DNA of 64,000 nucleotides from Accumulibacter sp. (GCA_024235695.1 JACKLX010000017.1:1-64000), one strand, 5' to 3'; positions 34,885 through 45,705 are shown, counted from the stretch's first letter. A program made the numbers and translations. Notes: a model not told the origin generated them from the letters alone.

Positions 34885-34910
34885 AGAAAAGAGCGGCCAG
34901 GGCCGCTCTT
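34885..34910 (-). terminator. Rho-independent terminator after ccoP
   Basis: AAGAGCGGCC pairs with GGCCGCTCTT (34889-34910, loop of 2). Read leftward it is followed by TTTTCTTG. It ends the ccoNOQP transcript 24 nt past the ccoP stop. Confidence 0.8.
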
Positions 34911-34933
34911 CCCGATCGCCAGTACGATGGTCG

Positions 34934-35851
34934 CTACTTGTTGTTGCTGCTTTCGCCGGCACCCAGACTCAGTACGTAGGCGGCCAAGGCGTGCACCTTG
35001 GCCTCACCGAGGAATTCCTTCCAGGCCGGCATCTGGTTGTTGCGGCCTTTGGTAATCGTTTCGATGATCGTCGCTTCCGAACCGCCGTACAGCCAGATCT
35101 TGTCGGTCAGATTGGGGGCGCCAAGAGCGGTCATGCCCTTCGCATCAGGCCCGTGACAGCCCGAGCAACCCGCCGAGTTGAACGCTTCCTGGCCCTTGGC
35201 AACGCGCAGCGAATCGGCCGGCAAGCCGGACAGCGAACGCACGTAATTGGCCAGATCCTTGATCGTTTCGGCACCGAGCTGGGCGTGTGCAGGCATTACC
35301 CCCATGCGCCCGTTACTGATCGTTTCGACGATCTCCGCCGGTTCGCCGCCCCACTGCCAGTCGCTGTCGGCAAGATTGGGGAAACCTTTCGAGCCACGCG
35401 CGTCGGCACCGTGGCACTGCATGCAGTAGGTCAGGTACAGACGCTTGCCGGTCTCGACGCCCTCCTTGTCTGCCGCCAGCGTCGGCAGATCCATCGCCAG
35501 GTACTTGTCGTACAGGGGTTTCGTCTCGGCATCCGCCTTCGCCACTTCCTTCGCGTACTGGCCGTCGGACGACCAGCCCAGGACGCCCTGGAAGCTGCCG
35601 AGCGTCGGATAGAGGACGCAGTAGACCAGCGAGAAGATGACCGTAATGTGAAACAGCCACATCCACCACTTCGGCAGTGGATTGTTGTACTCCTCCAGCG
35701 TTTCGTCCCAGACATGACCGGTGGTGTCGGCGGTCCCCGCCGCCGGCGCGACCTTGCTTTGCGACCAGAGCAGCACGCCACAGGCGATGATGCTGACCAG
35801 CACCAGCAAGATGACGTACCAGTTCCAAAACTGATTCACAAAATCGTTCAT
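34934..35851 (-). CDS. ccoP: cbb3-type cytochrome c oxidase subunit III, di-haem
   Basis: The 305-residue membrane-anchored di-haem cytochrome c feeds electrons to CcoN. The start at 35851 overlaps ccoQ by 4 nt (ATGA). Two N-terminal helices (YVILLVLVSIIACGVLLW and MWLFHITVIFSLVYCVLY) precede the haem motifs CMQCH near residue 140 and CSGCH near 230. The acidic ETLEEYNNPLPKWWMW segment links the helices as in other CcoP proteins. Confidence 0.95.
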   Translation of the reverse strand: MNDFVNQFWNWYVILLVLVSIIACGVLLWSQSKVAPAAGTADTTGHVWDETLEEYNNPLPKWWMWLFHITVIFSLVYCVLYPTLGSFQGVLGWSSDGQYAKEVAKADAETKPLYDKYLAMDLPTLAADKEGVETGKRLYLTYCMQCHGADARGSKGFPNLADSDWQWGGEPAEIVETISNGRMGVMPAHAQLGAETIKDLANYVRSLSGLPADSLRVAKGQEAFNSAGCSGCHGPDAKGMTALGAPNLTDKIWLYGGSEATIIETITKGRNNQMPAWKEFLGEAKVHALAAYVLSLGAGESSNNK

Positions 35852-36042
35852 GATGCTTTCCTTTGTCCGTTGCGGTCGAGGCCCAGCTCTGCCCAATCCG
35901 CTTCCTCATCGGCGAACGGCAGCATGGCCGCTTCGTCGAAGCGTTTCTTGTTGCTCTTCACGCCGTATGCCCACCAGACCACCCCGAGGAAGGTCAGCAG
36001 CGAAACGACCGTCACGATGGAGCGCAGATCGTTGATGTCCAT
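35848..36042 (-). CDS. ccoQ: cbb3-type oxidase subunit CcoQ
   Basis: A 64-residue protein with one helix (IVTVVSLLTFLGVVWWAYG) followed by a basic/acidic tail (KSNKKRFDEAAMLPF). It sits in the order N-O-Q-P and overlaps ccoP. CcoQ stabilises the oxidase. The start is 7 nt from the ccoO stop. Confidence 0.9.
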   Translation of the reverse strand: MDINDLRSIVTVVSLLTFLGVVWWAYGVKSNKKRFDEAAMLPFADEEADWAELGLDRNGQRKAS

Positions 36043-36048
36043 GTGCGC

Positions 36049-36663
36049 TTACCTGACGTTCTTCAGTTCAAGCCCCATCCCCTGCAGATAGGCGATGACG
36101 GCGTCGAGTTCGCTCTTGCCTTCGAGTTGCGCCCTGGCACCGGCAATCTCGTCGTCGGTATAGGGAACGCCGACCGTGCGCAGCGCACGCATCTTGGTTT
36201 CGATCTGCGCGGCATCCGCCGGAGCGGTTTCGAGGAAGGCGAAAGCGGGCATGTTGGACTCCGGCACCACGTCACGCGGATTGATCAGGTGAGCGCGATG
36301 CCACTCGTCCGAATAACGCCCGCCGACGCGCGCCAGGTCCGGACCGGTTCGCTTCGAGCCCCACTGGAACGGATGATCATAGACAAACTCGCCGGCCACC
36401 GAATAATGCCCGTAACGCTCGGTTTCCGCCCGGAACGGACGAATCATCTGCGAGTGGCAGAGGAAGCAACCCTCGCGGATATAGACGTCGCGTCCGGTCA
36501 GGCGCAGCGGGTCATAGGGCTTCAGGCCGGCGACCGGCTCGGTGGTCGATTTCTGGAAATACAGAGGGACGATTTCGACCAGCCCGCCGACGCTGACCAC
36601 CAGCAGGGTCAGCACCACCATCAGCCAGACGTTACGTTCAATTGCGTCATGCGTAAGTTTCAT
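36049..36663 (-). CDS. ccoO: cbb3-type cytochrome c oxidase subunit II, mono-haem
   Basis: The 204-residue protein starts at the ATG at 36663, directly after GAGAGGGAATGAA. It has one N-terminal helix ([20 protein letters not shown]) and a haem c motif CFLCHSQM near residue 72. The axial Met is probably in ESNMPAF near 141. Longer upstream frames extend into ccoN and are rejected. Confidence 0.94.
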   Translation of the reverse strand: MKLTHDAIERNVWLMVVLTLLVVSVGGLVEIVPLYFQKSTTEPVAGLKPYDPLRLTGRDVYIREGCFLCHSQMIRPFRAETERYGHYSVAGEFVYDHPFQWGSKRTGPDLARVGGRYSDEWHRAHLINPRDVVPESNMPAFAFLETAPADAAQIETKMRALRTVGVPYTDDEIAGARAQLEGKSELDAVIAYLQGMGLELKNVR

Positions 36664-36676
36664 TTCATTCCCTCTC

Positions 36677-38104
36677 TCAGGCGTGGTTGGCGGCCGGTTG
36701 CAAGACCAGCGCATCGTCCACGGAGCGGCCACCGGCGATCGTCTTGACCATGTTGTAGGCCATGATCAACATGCCGGAGAGGAAGAGAACGCCCCCGACG
36801 AAGCGGATCGCCCAGAACGGGTACGAAGCCTTGACCGACTCGACAAAGCTGTAGGTCAGCGTACCGTCGGCGTTGACCGCTCGCCACATCAGACCCTGCA
36901 TGACGCCGGCAATCCACATCGAAGCGATGTAGAGCACGACGCCGATCGTCGCTACCCAGAAGTGCACCGTGATCAGCCTGACGCTGAACATCTCCGGCTT
37001 GCCGTACAGGCGCGGCAACAGGTAGTAGATCGAACCGATGGAGATCATCGCCACCCAGCCAAGCGCGCCGGAGTGCACGTGCCCGACCGTCCAGTCGGTG
37101 TAGTGCGAAAGCGCATTGACCGTCTTGATCGCCATCATCGGACCTTCGAAGGTCGACATGCCGTAGAAGGAAAGCGAGGTGATCAGGAACTTGAGGATCG
37201 GGTCATCGCGCAGCTTGTGCCAGGCGCCGGAAAGCGTCATGACGCCGTTGATCATGCCGCCCCACGACGGCGCCAGCAGAATCAGCGAAAACAGCATGCC
37301 CACCGACTGCGTCCAGTCGGGCAGCGCGGTGTAATGCAGGTGGTGCGGACCGGCCCACATGTAGGTAAAGATCAGCGCCCAGAAGTGCACCACCGACAGA
37401 CGGTACGAGTACACCGGCCGACCGGCCTGCTTGGGGACGAAGTAGTACATCATGCCGAGGAAGCCGGCGGTGAGGAAGAAGCCGACGGCATTGTGGCCGT
37501 ACCACCACTGGACCATCGCGTCCTGGACGCCGGCGTAAGCGGAATAGGACTTGGTCAGCGAAACCGGAATGGCCGCGCTGTTGACCACGTGCAGCAGGGC
37601 AACGGCCAGAATGAAACCGCCATAGAACCAGTTGGCAACGTAGATATGCGTGACTTTACGCTTGGCGATGGTGCCGAAGAAGACCACCGCGTAGGCGACC
37701 CAAACCAGGGTGATCAGGATGTCGATCGGCCACTCGAGCTCGGCATATTCCTTGCCTTGGGTGATCCCCAGCGGCAGCGTGATTGCGGCCAGCACGATCA
37801 CCGCTTGCCAACCCCAGAAGGTGAAGGCCGCGAGCCCATCCCAGAGCAGGCGCGTATGGCAGGTGCGTTGCACGACATAGTACGAAGTCGCAAACAGTGC
37901 ACTGCCGCCGAAGGCAAAGATGACCGCGTTGGTGTGCAGCGGACGCAGGCGACCGAAGTGCAGGAAGCCCAGGTTGAGATCGGGCCAGACCAGCTGGGCG
38001 GCAATGATCACGCCGACCAGCATCCCGACGATGCCCCAGATGACGGTCATCACGGCAAACTGCCGGACCACCTTGTAGTTATATGTTGACTGAGTTTCCG
38101 ACAT
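36677..38104 (-). CDS. ccoN: cbb3-type cytochrome c oxidase subunit I
   Basis: The 475-residue protein is the catalytic subunit, with haem b, haem b3 and CuB. The ATG at 38104 is preceded by GAGGTGAGTCC. Multi-pass helices carry the expected His ligands: [43 protein letters not shown] and [17 protein letters not shown]. The oxidase has high oxygen affinity and suits microaerobic life. ccoO, ccoQ and ccoP follow within a few bases. An FNR-type box is about 110 nt upstream, past the terminator that ends ccoS. Confidence 0.97.
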   Translation of the reverse strand: MSETQSTYNYKVVRQFAVMTVIWGIVGMLVGVIIAAQLVWPDLNLGFLHFGRLRPLHTNAVIFAFGGSALFATSYYVVQRTCHTRLLWDGLAAFTFWGWQAVIVLAAITLPLGITQGKEYAELEWPIDILITLVWVAYAVVFFGTIAKRKVTHIYVANWFYGGFILAVALLHVVNSAAIPVSLTKSYSAYAGVQDAMVQWWYGHNAVGFFLTAGFLGMMYYFVPKQAGRPVYSYRLSVVHFWALIFTYMWAGPHHLHYTALPDWTQSVGMLFSLILLAPSWGGMINGVMTLSGAWHKLRDDPILKFLITSLSFYGMSTFEGPMMAIKTVNALSHYTDWTVGHVHSGALGWVAMISIGSIYYLLPRLYGKPEMFSVRLITVHFWVATIGVVLYIASMWIAGVMQGLMWRAVNADGTLTYSFVESVKASYPFWAIRFVGGVLFLSGMLIMAYNMVKTIAGGRSVDDALVLQPAANHA

Positions 38105-38206
38105 GGACTCACCTCGTTTATGACAAAAACCGGCTTTCGCCGTCCTCAATGCCCCTTTTGCCGGGACTGGCTTTGCAGGCGCTATTCTACCCTCTCGGGA
38201 AGAAAC

Positions 38207-38220
38207 TTGACACAGATCAC
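38207..38220 (-). promoter_or_regulatory. FNR-like box upstream of ccoN
   Basis: TTGACACAGATCAC matches the FNR consensus at eight of ten positions. It is centred about 109 nt before the ccoN ATG and lies downstream of the ccoS terminator. This makes it the box most likely to drive ccoNOQP. Confidence 0.55.
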
Positions 38221-38246
38221 GATCCGCCAGATCGACAGGCCGGTCT

Positions 38247-38282
38247 CAAAAAAACAAAAAAAGGGTGCGCCGAAACGCACCC
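38247..38282 (-). terminator. Rho-independent terminator of ccoI-ccoS
   Basis: GGGTGCG pairs with CGCACCC (38263-38269 / 38276-38282, 6-nt loop). Read leftward it is followed by seven T, a G and a further seven T. It separates ccoI-ccoS from ccoNOQP. Confidence 0.88.
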
Positions 38283-38379
38283 GAACCCCAACAGAGAAAA
38301 AACCCGCTGCCCCGCGCCAAGGCGCCCAACCGCGGCGCCAGCCATGAAGAAATTATCTCCAGCTCCGACGACCGTCGTC

Positions 38380-38393
38380 TTGACTTGCATCAA
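38380..38393 (-). promoter_or_regulatory. FNR-type box between ccoS and its terminator
   Basis: TTGACTTGCATCAA matches TTGAT-N4-ATCAA at nine of ten positions. It sits upstream of the ccoS terminator, so a leftward promoter here would have to read through that terminator to reach ccoN. It could also be a remnant or serve another promoter. No other gene lies in this 319-base interval (38105-38423). Confidence 0.55.
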
Positions 38394-38423
38394 GCACGGC
38401 GCAGATTGCCCGGTGGACCGCGG

Positions 38424-38633
38424 TCAGTCGTCGCGTCGGCCGGCGTCGGCGGGAGAAGTGTCGGGCGACGTCTCCGATCCTTGCGCCAGCGGCCGGTCAT
38501 CGTCCATCAGGATGCGATAGGCGGGTCCTTCGAGATCGTCGAACTGGCCGCTGCGCAGCGACCACCAGAAGGCCACGCCGATCAGGAACACCAGCACGAC
38601 GGATATCGGAATCAGCAGATAAAGCGTTTCCAT
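38424..38633 (-). CDS. ccoS: cbb3 oxidase assembly protein CcoS
   Basis: The 69-residue protein starts METLYLLIPISVVLVFL, one helix, followed by WSLRSGQFDDLEGPAYRIL, the conserved CcoS motif, and a variable acidic tail. It is required for cofactor insertion into the oxidase. The ATG overlaps the ccoI stop by one base (TGATG). Confidence 0.9.
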   Translation of the reverse strand: METLYLLIPISVVLVFLIGVAFWWSLRSGQFDDLEGPAYRILMDDDRPLAQGSETSPDTSPADAGRRDD

Positions 38634-41095
38634 CAGCGCTCGACTCTCGGTGTTCGTTGCAAGCGCATCGAATTGAGGACGACCAGCAGCGAGCTTGCCG
38701 ACATGCCGATCCCGGCCATCCAGGGCGTGACCAACCCGGCCATCGCCAGCGGCAGCGCCACCAGATTGTAGGCGAAGGACCATAACAGATTCTGGCGGAT
38801 CACGCGCAGCGCCGCGCGCGCCAGCCACAGACCACGCCGCAGGTGGTCGAGATCCTCCGACAGCAGCACCAGGTCCGCCTGCGTCCGCGCCAGTTGCGAG
38901 CCGCCACCCATGGCCACCGAAACCTGTGCCTGTGCCAGCACCGGCGCGTCGTTGACGCCGTCGCCGACCATCGCCACCAGCGCTCCGTCGGCCTGCAGCT
39001 GACGGACGAAATCGTGCTTGATCTGCGGTGTCGCGCCGGCCACCACCTGGTCGATTGCCAGTTCTCTGGCAACCCGATGGGCGGCAGCTGCGGCATCGCC
39101 GCTCAGCAGCGAGACGCTTCGCCCGGCCGCGCGCAAGGCGGCAATCAGGGCCGCCGCCTCCGGCCGCGGCTCGTCGCCGATGCGAAACAGGGCGATCCAG
39201 CCACGCTCGTCGCCGAGCGCGACCACCGTGTCGCCGCTGGTCAGCAGCGCCTGTGCCGACGCCGGCAGGGGCACGCCGTGCAGCGCGCCGACATAGTCCG
39301 GCCGGCCGACGCGGCTGCGCCTGCCGGCGTGCTGTGCATCGACGCCGCTACCCGGTTCGCTGGTCGACGCACCGACCGGCGGCAGGTCCTGGCCGGCGAC
39401 CGCTTGTCGCAAGGCGGCGCCGATCGGGTGCTCCGATGCCTGCTCCAGTGCCGCCGCCAGTGCCAGGCACTGCGCCCGGTCGAGTTTGCCAAGCGGCAAC
39501 ACTTCCAGTACCTGCATCCGGCCGGTAGTCAGCGTGCCGGTCTTGTCAAAGACGAAATGGCTGGCGCGCGCCAGCGTCTCGATGGCGTGACTGCGGGTCA
39601 CCAGCAAGCCGGCGCGCGCCATCGCACCGCTGGCGACGGTCAGCGCCACCGGCGTCGCCAGCGACAGCGCGCATGGGCAGGTGACGACCAGCACGGAGAC
39701 GGTGATCCACAGCGCCCGCGCGGGATCGACGTACAGCCAGACGATCGCGACGCACGCGGCAAGAAGCAGCAGGCTGACGATGAAACGGCTGGCAATGCGG
39801 TCCGCCAGCTCGACGATCCGCGGTTTCTCGGCCGCCGCCCGCTCCATCAGGCGGACGATCGCCGACAGCCGCGTCGCCTCGCCGACCTGCAACACCTCGA
39901 CCAGCAAAGGGCTTTCGATATTCACCGCCCCGCCGGTAACGCTCACTCCCGGGCGCTTGCTGACCGGCGCGCTTTCGCCGCTCAACAGCGCCTCGTCGGT
40001 GCTGCTCTCGCCTTCGATCACCTGGCCATCGGCGGGCACCGTCTCGCCGGGTCGGACCAGCACGACATCACCGGCTTGCAGGTCCGCGGCCATCACCTGT
40101 TCGACGACACGGCTTTCGGGATAGGCCGCAAGACGCGCCGCAAAAACCGGCATCAGCCGGGCCAGCGCCTCGGTGACGCTGACCGCGCGCTGCCTTGCGG
40201 TCATCTCCAGAAAGCGGCCGCTGAGCAGGAAGAAGACGAACATCGTCACCGAGTCGAAATAGACTTCACCGCTGGCGGTCAGCGTCGCCCAGACACTGGC
40301 CGCGAACGCGGCACCGACCCCCAGCGCCACCGGCACGTCCATGCCCACCCGGCGGAGCCGGAGATCACGCCACGAGTTGCGAAAGAACGGCGCCGCCGAA
40401 TAGAACACCACCGGCGTCGTCAGGACCAGGCTGGCCCAGCGCAGGAGTTGTGCAACGTCGGCCGTCATCTCGCCGTCGCCGGCCAGATAGAGCGGCACCG
40501 CATACATCATCACCTGCATCATCCCGAAACCGGCGACGAAGACGCGCCATAACGCCCGCCGCCGTTCCTGACCTGCCAGCTGCTCGCTCTTTGCCGGATC
40601 GTAGGGATGGGCGCGATAGCCGATCGCGGCGATCGCCGCCAGTATCCCGGACAACTGGATTCGCCGCTCGTCCCAGCGGACCCTGGCGCGCCGCGTCGCG
40701 TAATTGATATCGACCGCGGTGACGCCGGCAAGCCGCGAGAGCTGCTGCTCGTTCAACCAGATGCACGCCGAACAGGTGATCCCCTCGAGAATCAGCGACG
40801 CTTCGCGCTCGCTGCCGCCATCGCCGTCAGCGAGCGCGCGCACGAAACTCCTCTGGAAGTCGGGGTGATCGTAGATCTGCAGGCCCTCGACGATCGCCGG
40901 TAGCGCCTCGCGCGGCGAATCGGGCAAGGCGTCACGGTTGCGGTAGTAGTCGCCAAGGCCATTACCGACAATCGCCTGCGCGACCGCCTGACAGCCACCG
41001 CAGCACATCGCCCGCGGCTGCCCGTCGATGCTCACCGCGAGGTCGACGGCGGCTGGCACGGGCTGGCCGCAGTGGTAACAATCGCCCTTGTTCAT
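38633..41095 (-). CDS. ccoI: Copper-translocating P1-type ATPase for cbb3 oxidase
   Basis: The 820-residue pump exports copper to the oxidase. The start at 41095 gives MNKGDCYHCGQPVP, the CxxC-rich N-terminus of CcoI/FixI, and longer frames are rejected. A heavy-metal-associated domain carries GITCSACIWLNE near residue 101. Further motifs are TCPCALSLATP (CPC channel) near residue 480, the DKTGTLT phosphorylation site near 520 and GDGVNDAPVLAQAQVS near 710. Three of these motifs are diagnostic for CopA2/FixI-type pumps. Confidence 0.94.
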   Translation of the reverse strand: MNKGDCYHCGQPVPAAVDLAVSIDGQPRAMCCGGCQAVAQAIVGNGLGDYYRNRDALPDSPREALPAIVEGLQIYDHPDFQRSFVRALADGDGGSEREASLILEGITCSACIWLNEQQLSRLAGVTAVDINYATRRARVRWDERRIQLSGILAAIAAIGYRAHPYDPAKSEQLAGQERRRALWRVFVAGFGMMQVMMYAVPLYLAGDGEMTADVAQLLRWASLVLTTPVVFYSAAPFFRNSWRDLRLRRVGMDVPVALGVGAAFAASVWATLTASGEVYFDSVTMFVFFLLSGRFLEMTARQRAVSVTEALARLMPVFAARLAAYPESRVVEQVMAADLQAGDVVLVRPGETVPADGQVIEGESSTDEALLSGESAPVSKRPGVSVTGGAVNIESPLLVEVLQVGEATRLSAIVRLMERAAAEKPRIVELADRIASRFIVSLLLLAACVAIVWLYVDPARALWITVSVLVVTCPCALSLATPVALTVASGAMARAGLLVTRSHAIETLARASHFVFDKTGTLTTGRMQVLEVLPLGKLDRAQCLALAAALEQASEHPIGAALRQAVAGQDLPPVGASTSEPGSGVDAQHAGRRSRVGRPDYVGALHGVPLPASAQALLTSGDTVVALGDERGWIALFRIGDEPRPEAAALIAALRAAGRSVSLLSGDAAAAAHRVARELAIDQVVAGATPQIKHDFVRQLQADGALVAMVGDGVNDAPVLAQAQVSVAMGGGSQLARTQADLVLLSEDLDHLRRGLWLARAALRVIRQNLLWSFAYNLVALPLAMAGLVTPWMAGIGMSASSLLVVLNSMRLQRTPRVER

Positions 41096-41445
41096 CGATA
41101 CGGCACACCGGCAAAGAGGAAGGCGCTGGCAGGCGTAGCCACATTGCGTCGGCACACGGTCGGCCAGCACGCCGAAAACACGATGCGCAGCCAGCCGGCG
41201 GATGTATCGGCCGGATCAGGCGCCACGTGCGGCGTGCAAAGCGTCGCATCTTACCGCCAATCGTCGCCCGGCGACGCGCGCTGCGGCCGATCGATCGCTG
41301 TCGACGCGCCTTGGCCAGAGCGGTCGCCGCGCCCCGGCGACGCGCGGCGCGTCGCTCCGCGAGTCTGGCCAGGGTCCTTCGATAGCCGCTGACAGCACAT
41401 GAAAGTGTTTATAATTGCACGTTTTTTCGCCCACTCCAGCGCCCG
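41096..41445. other. Divergent region between ccoI and ribF
   Basis: About 350 bases, mostly G+C-rich without a supported ORF. It holds the ribF promoter near its right end. rpsT and murJ, which precede ribF in some relatives, are not here. Confidence 0.4.
41389..41415 (+). promoter_or_regulatory. Sigma-70-type promoter of the ribF operon
   Basis: CTGACA at 41389-41394 and a perfect TATAAT at 41410-41415 are separated by 15 bases. The ribF ATG is about 30 nt downstream. The spacer is shorter than the ideal 17, but the -10 is exact in a G+C-rich setting. Confidence 0.65.
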
Positions 41446-42369
41446 ATGCTCGTCTATCGCGGTTTTTCACAGGCAGCGCACAGCGCCACCGTATTGACCA
41501 TCGGCAACTTCGATGGCGTACACCTTGGCCACCGCGCGCTGCTCGCCCGGCTGACGGCCGTTGCCGCGGCAGCCGGCCTGCCGGCGGCGGTGCTGACCTT
41601 CGAGCCGCATCCGCGCGAGTTCTTTGCGCCGCAATCGGCGCCGCCGCGCCTGTCCACCCTGCGCGAGAAGCTCGAATTGCTCGCTGACGACGGCGTCGAG
41701 CTCTGTCATGTGTGTCATTTCAATGCCCGCTTCGCCGCCATGAGCGCCGACGAATTCATCGAACGGGTGCTGCTTGCTGCCTTGCGCGTCCGCCATCTGA
41801 TCGTTGGCGACGACTTCCGCTTTGGTGCCAGGCGCAGCGGCGACTTCGCGCTGCTGCGCGCCGCCGGCGCGCGGCTCGGCTTTCAGGTCGAAGCGATGGC
41901 GAGCGTCACGCTCGAGGGCGAGCGCGCTTCCAGCTCGGCGGTCCGTGATGCGCTCCAGCGCGGCGACCTGCAACACGCGGCGCGCCTGCTCGGCCGCCCC
42001 TACTCGATCGACGGACGCGTCGTGCATGGCGACAAGATCGGCCGCCAGCTTGGTTTCGCCACCGCCAACATCCGCATCAAGCACGAGCGGCCGCCGCTGC
42101 AGGGCGTCTTTGCGGTCGAGGTCAAGGGACTTCCCGGCGGCCCCCACCGGGGCGCCGCCAACCTCGGCTACCGTCCGACCGTCAACCAGGTGACCCGCCC
42201 GCTGCTCGAGGTGCACCTGTTCGACTTCTGCGCCGACATCTACGGCGCGCATCTCAACGTCCGCTTCCTGCACAAGCTGCGCGACGAAATGAAATTCCCC
42301 GACTTCGACGCCCTCAAGGCACAGATCGCCAGCGACGTCGGAGCCGCGCAAGCCTACTTCCAGTTGTGA
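41446..42369 (+). CDS. ribF: Bifunctional riboflavin kinase / FAD synthetase
   Basis: The 307-residue protein makes FMN and then FAD from riboflavin. The N-terminal adenylyltransferase domain has [16 protein letters not shown] near residue 19 and [13 protein letters not shown] near 120. The C-terminal kinase domain has [20 protein letters not shown] near 185 and [19 protein letters not shown]. It leads an operon with ileS (9 nt apart), lspA, fkpB and ispH, a common betaproteobacterial arrangement. Confidence 0.95.
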   Translation: MLVYRGFSQAAHSATVLTIGNFDGVHLGHRALLARLTAVAAAAGLPAAVLTFEPHPREFFAPQSAPPRLSTLREKLELLADDGVELCHVCHFNARFAAMSADEFIERVLLAALRVRHLIVGDDFRFGARRSGDFALLRAAGARLGFQVEAMASVTLEGERASSSAVRDALQRGDLQHAARLLGRPYSIDGRVVHGDKIGRQLGFATANIRIKHERPPLQGVFAVEVKGLPGGPHRGAANLGYRPTVNQVTRPLLEVHLFDFCADIYGAHLNVRFLHKLRDEMKFPDFDALKAQIASDVGAAQAYFQL

Positions 42370-42377
42370 GAACCACC

Positions 42378-45206
42378 ATGGCAGACTACAAGCACACCCT
42401 GAATCTCACCGACACGCCATTTCCGATGCGCGGCGACCTGCCGCGGCGCGAACCGCAGTGGATCGCCGCCTGGCAGGAGAGCGGCCTTTACCAGCGGATT
42501 CGCGAGGCGTCGAAAGGACGGCCGCGCTTCGTTCTGCACGATGGCCCGCCTTACGCCAACGGCGACATCCACATCGGCCACGCGGTGAACAAGATCCTCA
42601 AGGACATCATCGTTCGTGCCAAGACGCTGGCCGGCTTCGACGCCCCCTACGTGCCGGGCTGGGATTGCCACGGCCTGCCGATCGAGCACCAGATTGAAAA
42701 GCTGCACGGCAAGCACGTACCTGCCGACCGCGTGCGCGCGCTGTGCCGCGCTTTTGCCGGCGAACAGATCGAGCGTCAAAAGAGGGATTTCATCCGTCTC
42801 GGCGTCCTCGGCGATTGGCACAACCCGTACCTGACGCTGGATTTCAAGACCGAAGCCGACGAAATCCGGGCGCTCGGCACGATCCTCGACAAGGGCTTTC
42901 TCTACCAGGGTCTCAAACCGGTCAACTGGTGCCTGGATTGCCAGTCGGCGCTCGCCGAAGCCGAGGTCGAATATGAAGACAAGTCGTCGGCCGCGATCGA
43001 CGTCGCCTTCGAGGTGCACCCCAATCACGGCGACAAGCTGGCCCGGGCTTTCGGCCTGACGCACCTGCGCGGCCCCGCCTTTGCGGTGATCTGGACCACC
43101 ACCCCGTGGACCCTGCCGGCCAACGAAGCGGTCAGCGCCCACCCGGACTTCGAATACCAGCTGATCGAGACGCCCAGGGGGGCGCTGATCCTGGTCAGCG
43201 AACTCGCCGAGGCCTGCCTGCAACGTTACGCGCTGACCGGCACGGTACTCGGTTCGGCCCGCGGCCAGGCGCTCGAGCACGTCCTGCTGCGCCATCCCTT
43301 CGAGAGCCGCGACGTGGCGATCATCTGCGGCCGCCACGTCACCGTCGAGGCCGGCACCGGCCTGGTGCACACCGCGCCGGCGCACGGTACCGACGACTAC
43401 CTGATCGGCAGGGTCTACGGCCTGCCGGTAAACAACCCGGTCGCCGACGACGGTCGCTTTGTCGCCGGCACGCCAGCGCTGACCGTCGGCGAACTGGCCG
43501 GCAGGACCGTCTGGGAAGCCAATCCGCTGGTCGTCCAGGAACTCGAGGCCAGCGGCCACCTGCTGCGCTCCGAGACGATCCAGCACAGTTACCCGCACTG
43601 CTGGCGCCACAAGACGCCGATCATCTTCCGCGCCACGACGCAGTGGTTCATCGGCATGGAACACCGCGCGACGCCGCCCGACGACTCGGCGACGCACGGC
43701 AGCGAAGAGCAGGCAAGCCTGCGCTGGTGCGCCGAACGTGCCGTCGACGAAACGCAGTTCTTCCCGAGCTGGGGTCGCGCACGCCTCGAAGCGATGATCA
43801 GGACGCGCCCCGACTGGTGCGTATCCCGGCAACGCAACTGGGGTGTGCCGATCCCCTTCTTCCTGCATCGCGAGACCGGCGCGCTGCATCCGCGCACGCG
43901 CGAACTGGTCGAAGCGGTCGCGCGGCGCGTCGAAAAGGCCGGCATCGAAGCGTGGTTCGCGCTCGACGCCGGCGAGTTGCTTGGCGACGAAGCCGAGCAG
44001 TATCACAAGATGAGCGACACGCTCGACGTCTGGTTCGACTCCGGCGCGACGCACTCGAGCGTCCTGCGTGGCTCGCATCGCGCACAGCTGGCCTACCCCG
44101 CCGACCTCTACCTCGAAGGTTCCGACCAGCATCGCGGCTGGTTCCAGAGCTCGCTGCTGATCGGCTGCGCGATGGACGGGCGGGCGCCATACAATGCCTT
44201 GCTGACGCACGGCTTTGTGGTCGACGGCAAGGGTCTGAAGATGTCCAAGTCGCGGGGCAACGTCATCGCGCCGCAGAAGATCGCCGACACTCTGGGCGCC
44301 GAAATCCTCCGGCTGTGGGTCGCGGCCACCGACTACTCGGGCGAACTGTCGATCTCCGACGAGATCCTCAAGCGCGTCGTCGAATCCTACCGCCGGATCC
44401 GCAACACGCTGCGCTTCCTGCTCGCCAACACCGCCGACTTCGACGCCACGCGGGACCTGCTGGACGTCGAGCAATGGCTGGAGATCGACCGCTACGCACT
44501 GGCCATGACCCGGCAACTGCAGGCGCAATGCGAAGCCGACTACGCCCGCTTCGAATTCCACCGCGTCGTCCAGTCGCTGCAGACCTTCTGTTCCGAGGAT
44601 CTCGGTGGCTTCTACCTCGACATCCTCAAGGACCGCCTGTATACCACCGCCGCCGCGTCGCCGGCGCGCCGCTCGGCGCAGAGCGCGCTGTGGCACATCC
44701 TGCAGTCCCTGGTCAAACTGATGGCGCCGATTCTGTCCTTCACCGCCGACGAAATCTGGCGGCTGCAGACCGGCGACGCCGAGCAATCGGTGATGCTGCA
44801 CACCTGGCAGGCGCTGCCGGCACCCGCTGGCGAAGGCGAGTTGCTCGACAAGTGGCGCAAGATCCGTGGCTACCGCGCCGAGGTCATGCGTGCCCTCGAA
44901 GACCTGCGCATCGCCGGCAAGATCGGTTCGTCGCTGCAAGCCGCGGTACACCTGCACTGCAACGGCGAGAAATACCAGATCCTCGCCTCGCTCGGCGACG
45001 ACCTGCGCTTCGTCCTGATCTGCTCGCAGACGATGGTCGTTGAGGATGCCGACGATCGGCTGCTCTGCGCCCCGCTGGCGCTGGCCAAGTGCCAGCGCTG
45101 CTGGCACGTCCGCGCCGACGTCGACAGCCACCCCGGGCAACCGGGTCTCTGCGGCCGCTGTCTCAGCAACCTCGATGGCGAGGGCGAAACACGTGCCTTC
45201 GCGTAA
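42378..45206 (+). CDS. ileS: Isoleucyl-tRNA synthetase
   Basis: The 942-residue class I enzyme starts at the ATG at 42378 ([13 protein letters not shown]). The HIGH motif is in [16 protein letters not shown] near residue 58 and the KMSKS motif in [10 protein letters not shown] near 620. The C-terminal zinc finger reads [11 protein letters not shown] with CGRCLSNL. The CP1 editing domain contains [14 protein letters not shown]. The length is typical for bacterial IleRS. Confidence 0.97.
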   Translation: MADYKHTLNLTDTPFPMRGDLPRREPQWIAAWQESGLYQRIREASKGRPRFVLHDGPPYANGDIHIGHAVNKILKDIIVRAKTLAGFDAPYVPGWDCHGLPIEHQIEKLHGKHVPADRVRALCRAFAGEQIERQKRDFIRLGVLGDWHNPYLTLDFKTEADEIRALGTILDKGFLYQGLKPVNWCLDCQSALAEAEVEYEDKSSAAIDVAFEVHPNHGDKLARAFGLTHLRGPAFAVIWTTTPWTLPANEAVSAHPDFEYQLIETPRGALILVSELAEACLQRYALTGTVLGSARGQALEHVLLRHPFESRDVAIICGRHVTVEAGTGLVHTAPAHGTDDYLIGRVYGLPVNNPVADDGRFVAGTPALTVGELAGRTVWEANPLVVQELEASGHLLRSETIQHSYPHCWRHKTPIIFRATTQWFIGMEHRATPPDDSATHGSEEQASLRWCAERAVDETQFFPSWGRARLEAMIRTRPDWCVSRQRNWGVPIPFFLHRETGALHPRTRELVEAVARRVEKAGIEAWFALDAGELLGDEAEQYHKMSDTLDVWFDSGATHSSVLRGSHRAQLAYPADLYLEGSDQHRGWFQSSLLIGCAMDGRAPYNALLTHGFVVDGKGLKMSKSRGNVIAPQKIADTLGAEILRLWVAATDYSGELSISDEILKRVVESYRRIRNTLRFLLANTADFDATRDLLDVEQWLEIDRYALAMTRQLQAQCEADYARFEFHRVVQSLQTFCSEDLGGFYLDILKDRLYTTAAASPARRSAQSALWHILQSLVKLMAPILSFTADEIWRLQTGDAEQSVMLHTWQALPAPAGEGELLDKWRKIRGYRAEVMRALEDLRIAGKIGSSLQAAVHLHCNGEKYQILASLGDDLRFVLICSQTMVVEDADDRLLCAPLALAKCQRCWHVRADVDSHPGQPGLCGRCLSNLDGEGETRAFA

Positions 45207-45705
45207 CATCGACCGCTGGCTGTGGCTGGCCGGCGTGATCGTCGTCGTCGACCAGATCAGCAAGTGGCTGGTGCTCGCCTGGCTGCGGCCCGGTGACTCG
45301 ATCTACGTCGCGCCCTTCTTCAACTGGGTGCTGACCTTCAACAGCGGTGCCGCGTTCAGCTTCCTGGCCGATGCCGGCGGCTGGCAGCGCTGGTTCTTCA
45401 CGCTGCTGGCGATCGCCATCTCGGCCTGGATCGTCAGCGTCCTGCCCCGCCACAGCGGTGAGTTCCGGCTGTCGCTGGCGCTGACCATGATCCTCGGCGG
45501 CGCCATCGGCAACCTCATCGACCGCATTCGTTTCGGTGCCGTGATCGACTTCGTCCAATGGCACGCCGCCGGCTTCTACTGGCCCGCCTTCAACGTCGCC
45601 GACGCGGCCATCAGCATCGGCGCGGTGTTGATGCTCTGGGATCAACTGGTCGCCCGGCCGGCCGGCAAGGATGCCACCCGACCCGGCCACGGAGAGAACT
45701 CATGA
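45175..45705 (+). CDS. lspA: Lipoprotein signal peptidase (signal peptidase II)
   Basis: The 176-residue aspartic protease of the inner membrane cleaves prolipoproteins. Conserved motifs are [11 protein letters not shown] near residue 31, [13 protein letters not shown] near 57, [14 protein letters not shown] with the first catalytic Asp near 118, and [11 protein letters not shown] with the second near 141. The ATG at 45175 lies inside the ileS 3' end; a GTG at 45193 is an alternative start. Four membrane helices are visible. Confidence 0.92.
   Translation: MARAKHVPSRNIDRWLWLAGVIVVVDQISKWLVLAWLRPGDSIYVAPFFNWVLTFNSGAAFSFLADAGGWQRWFFTLLAIAISAWIVSVLPRHSGEFRLSLALTMILGGAIGNLIDRIRFGAVIDFVQWHAAGFYWPAFNVADAAISIGAVLMLWDQLVARPAGKDATRPGHGENS

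Noticed and set aside
42354-45263. 969-codon open frame on the minus strand
   Set aside because: Antisense of ileS; no recognisable domain.
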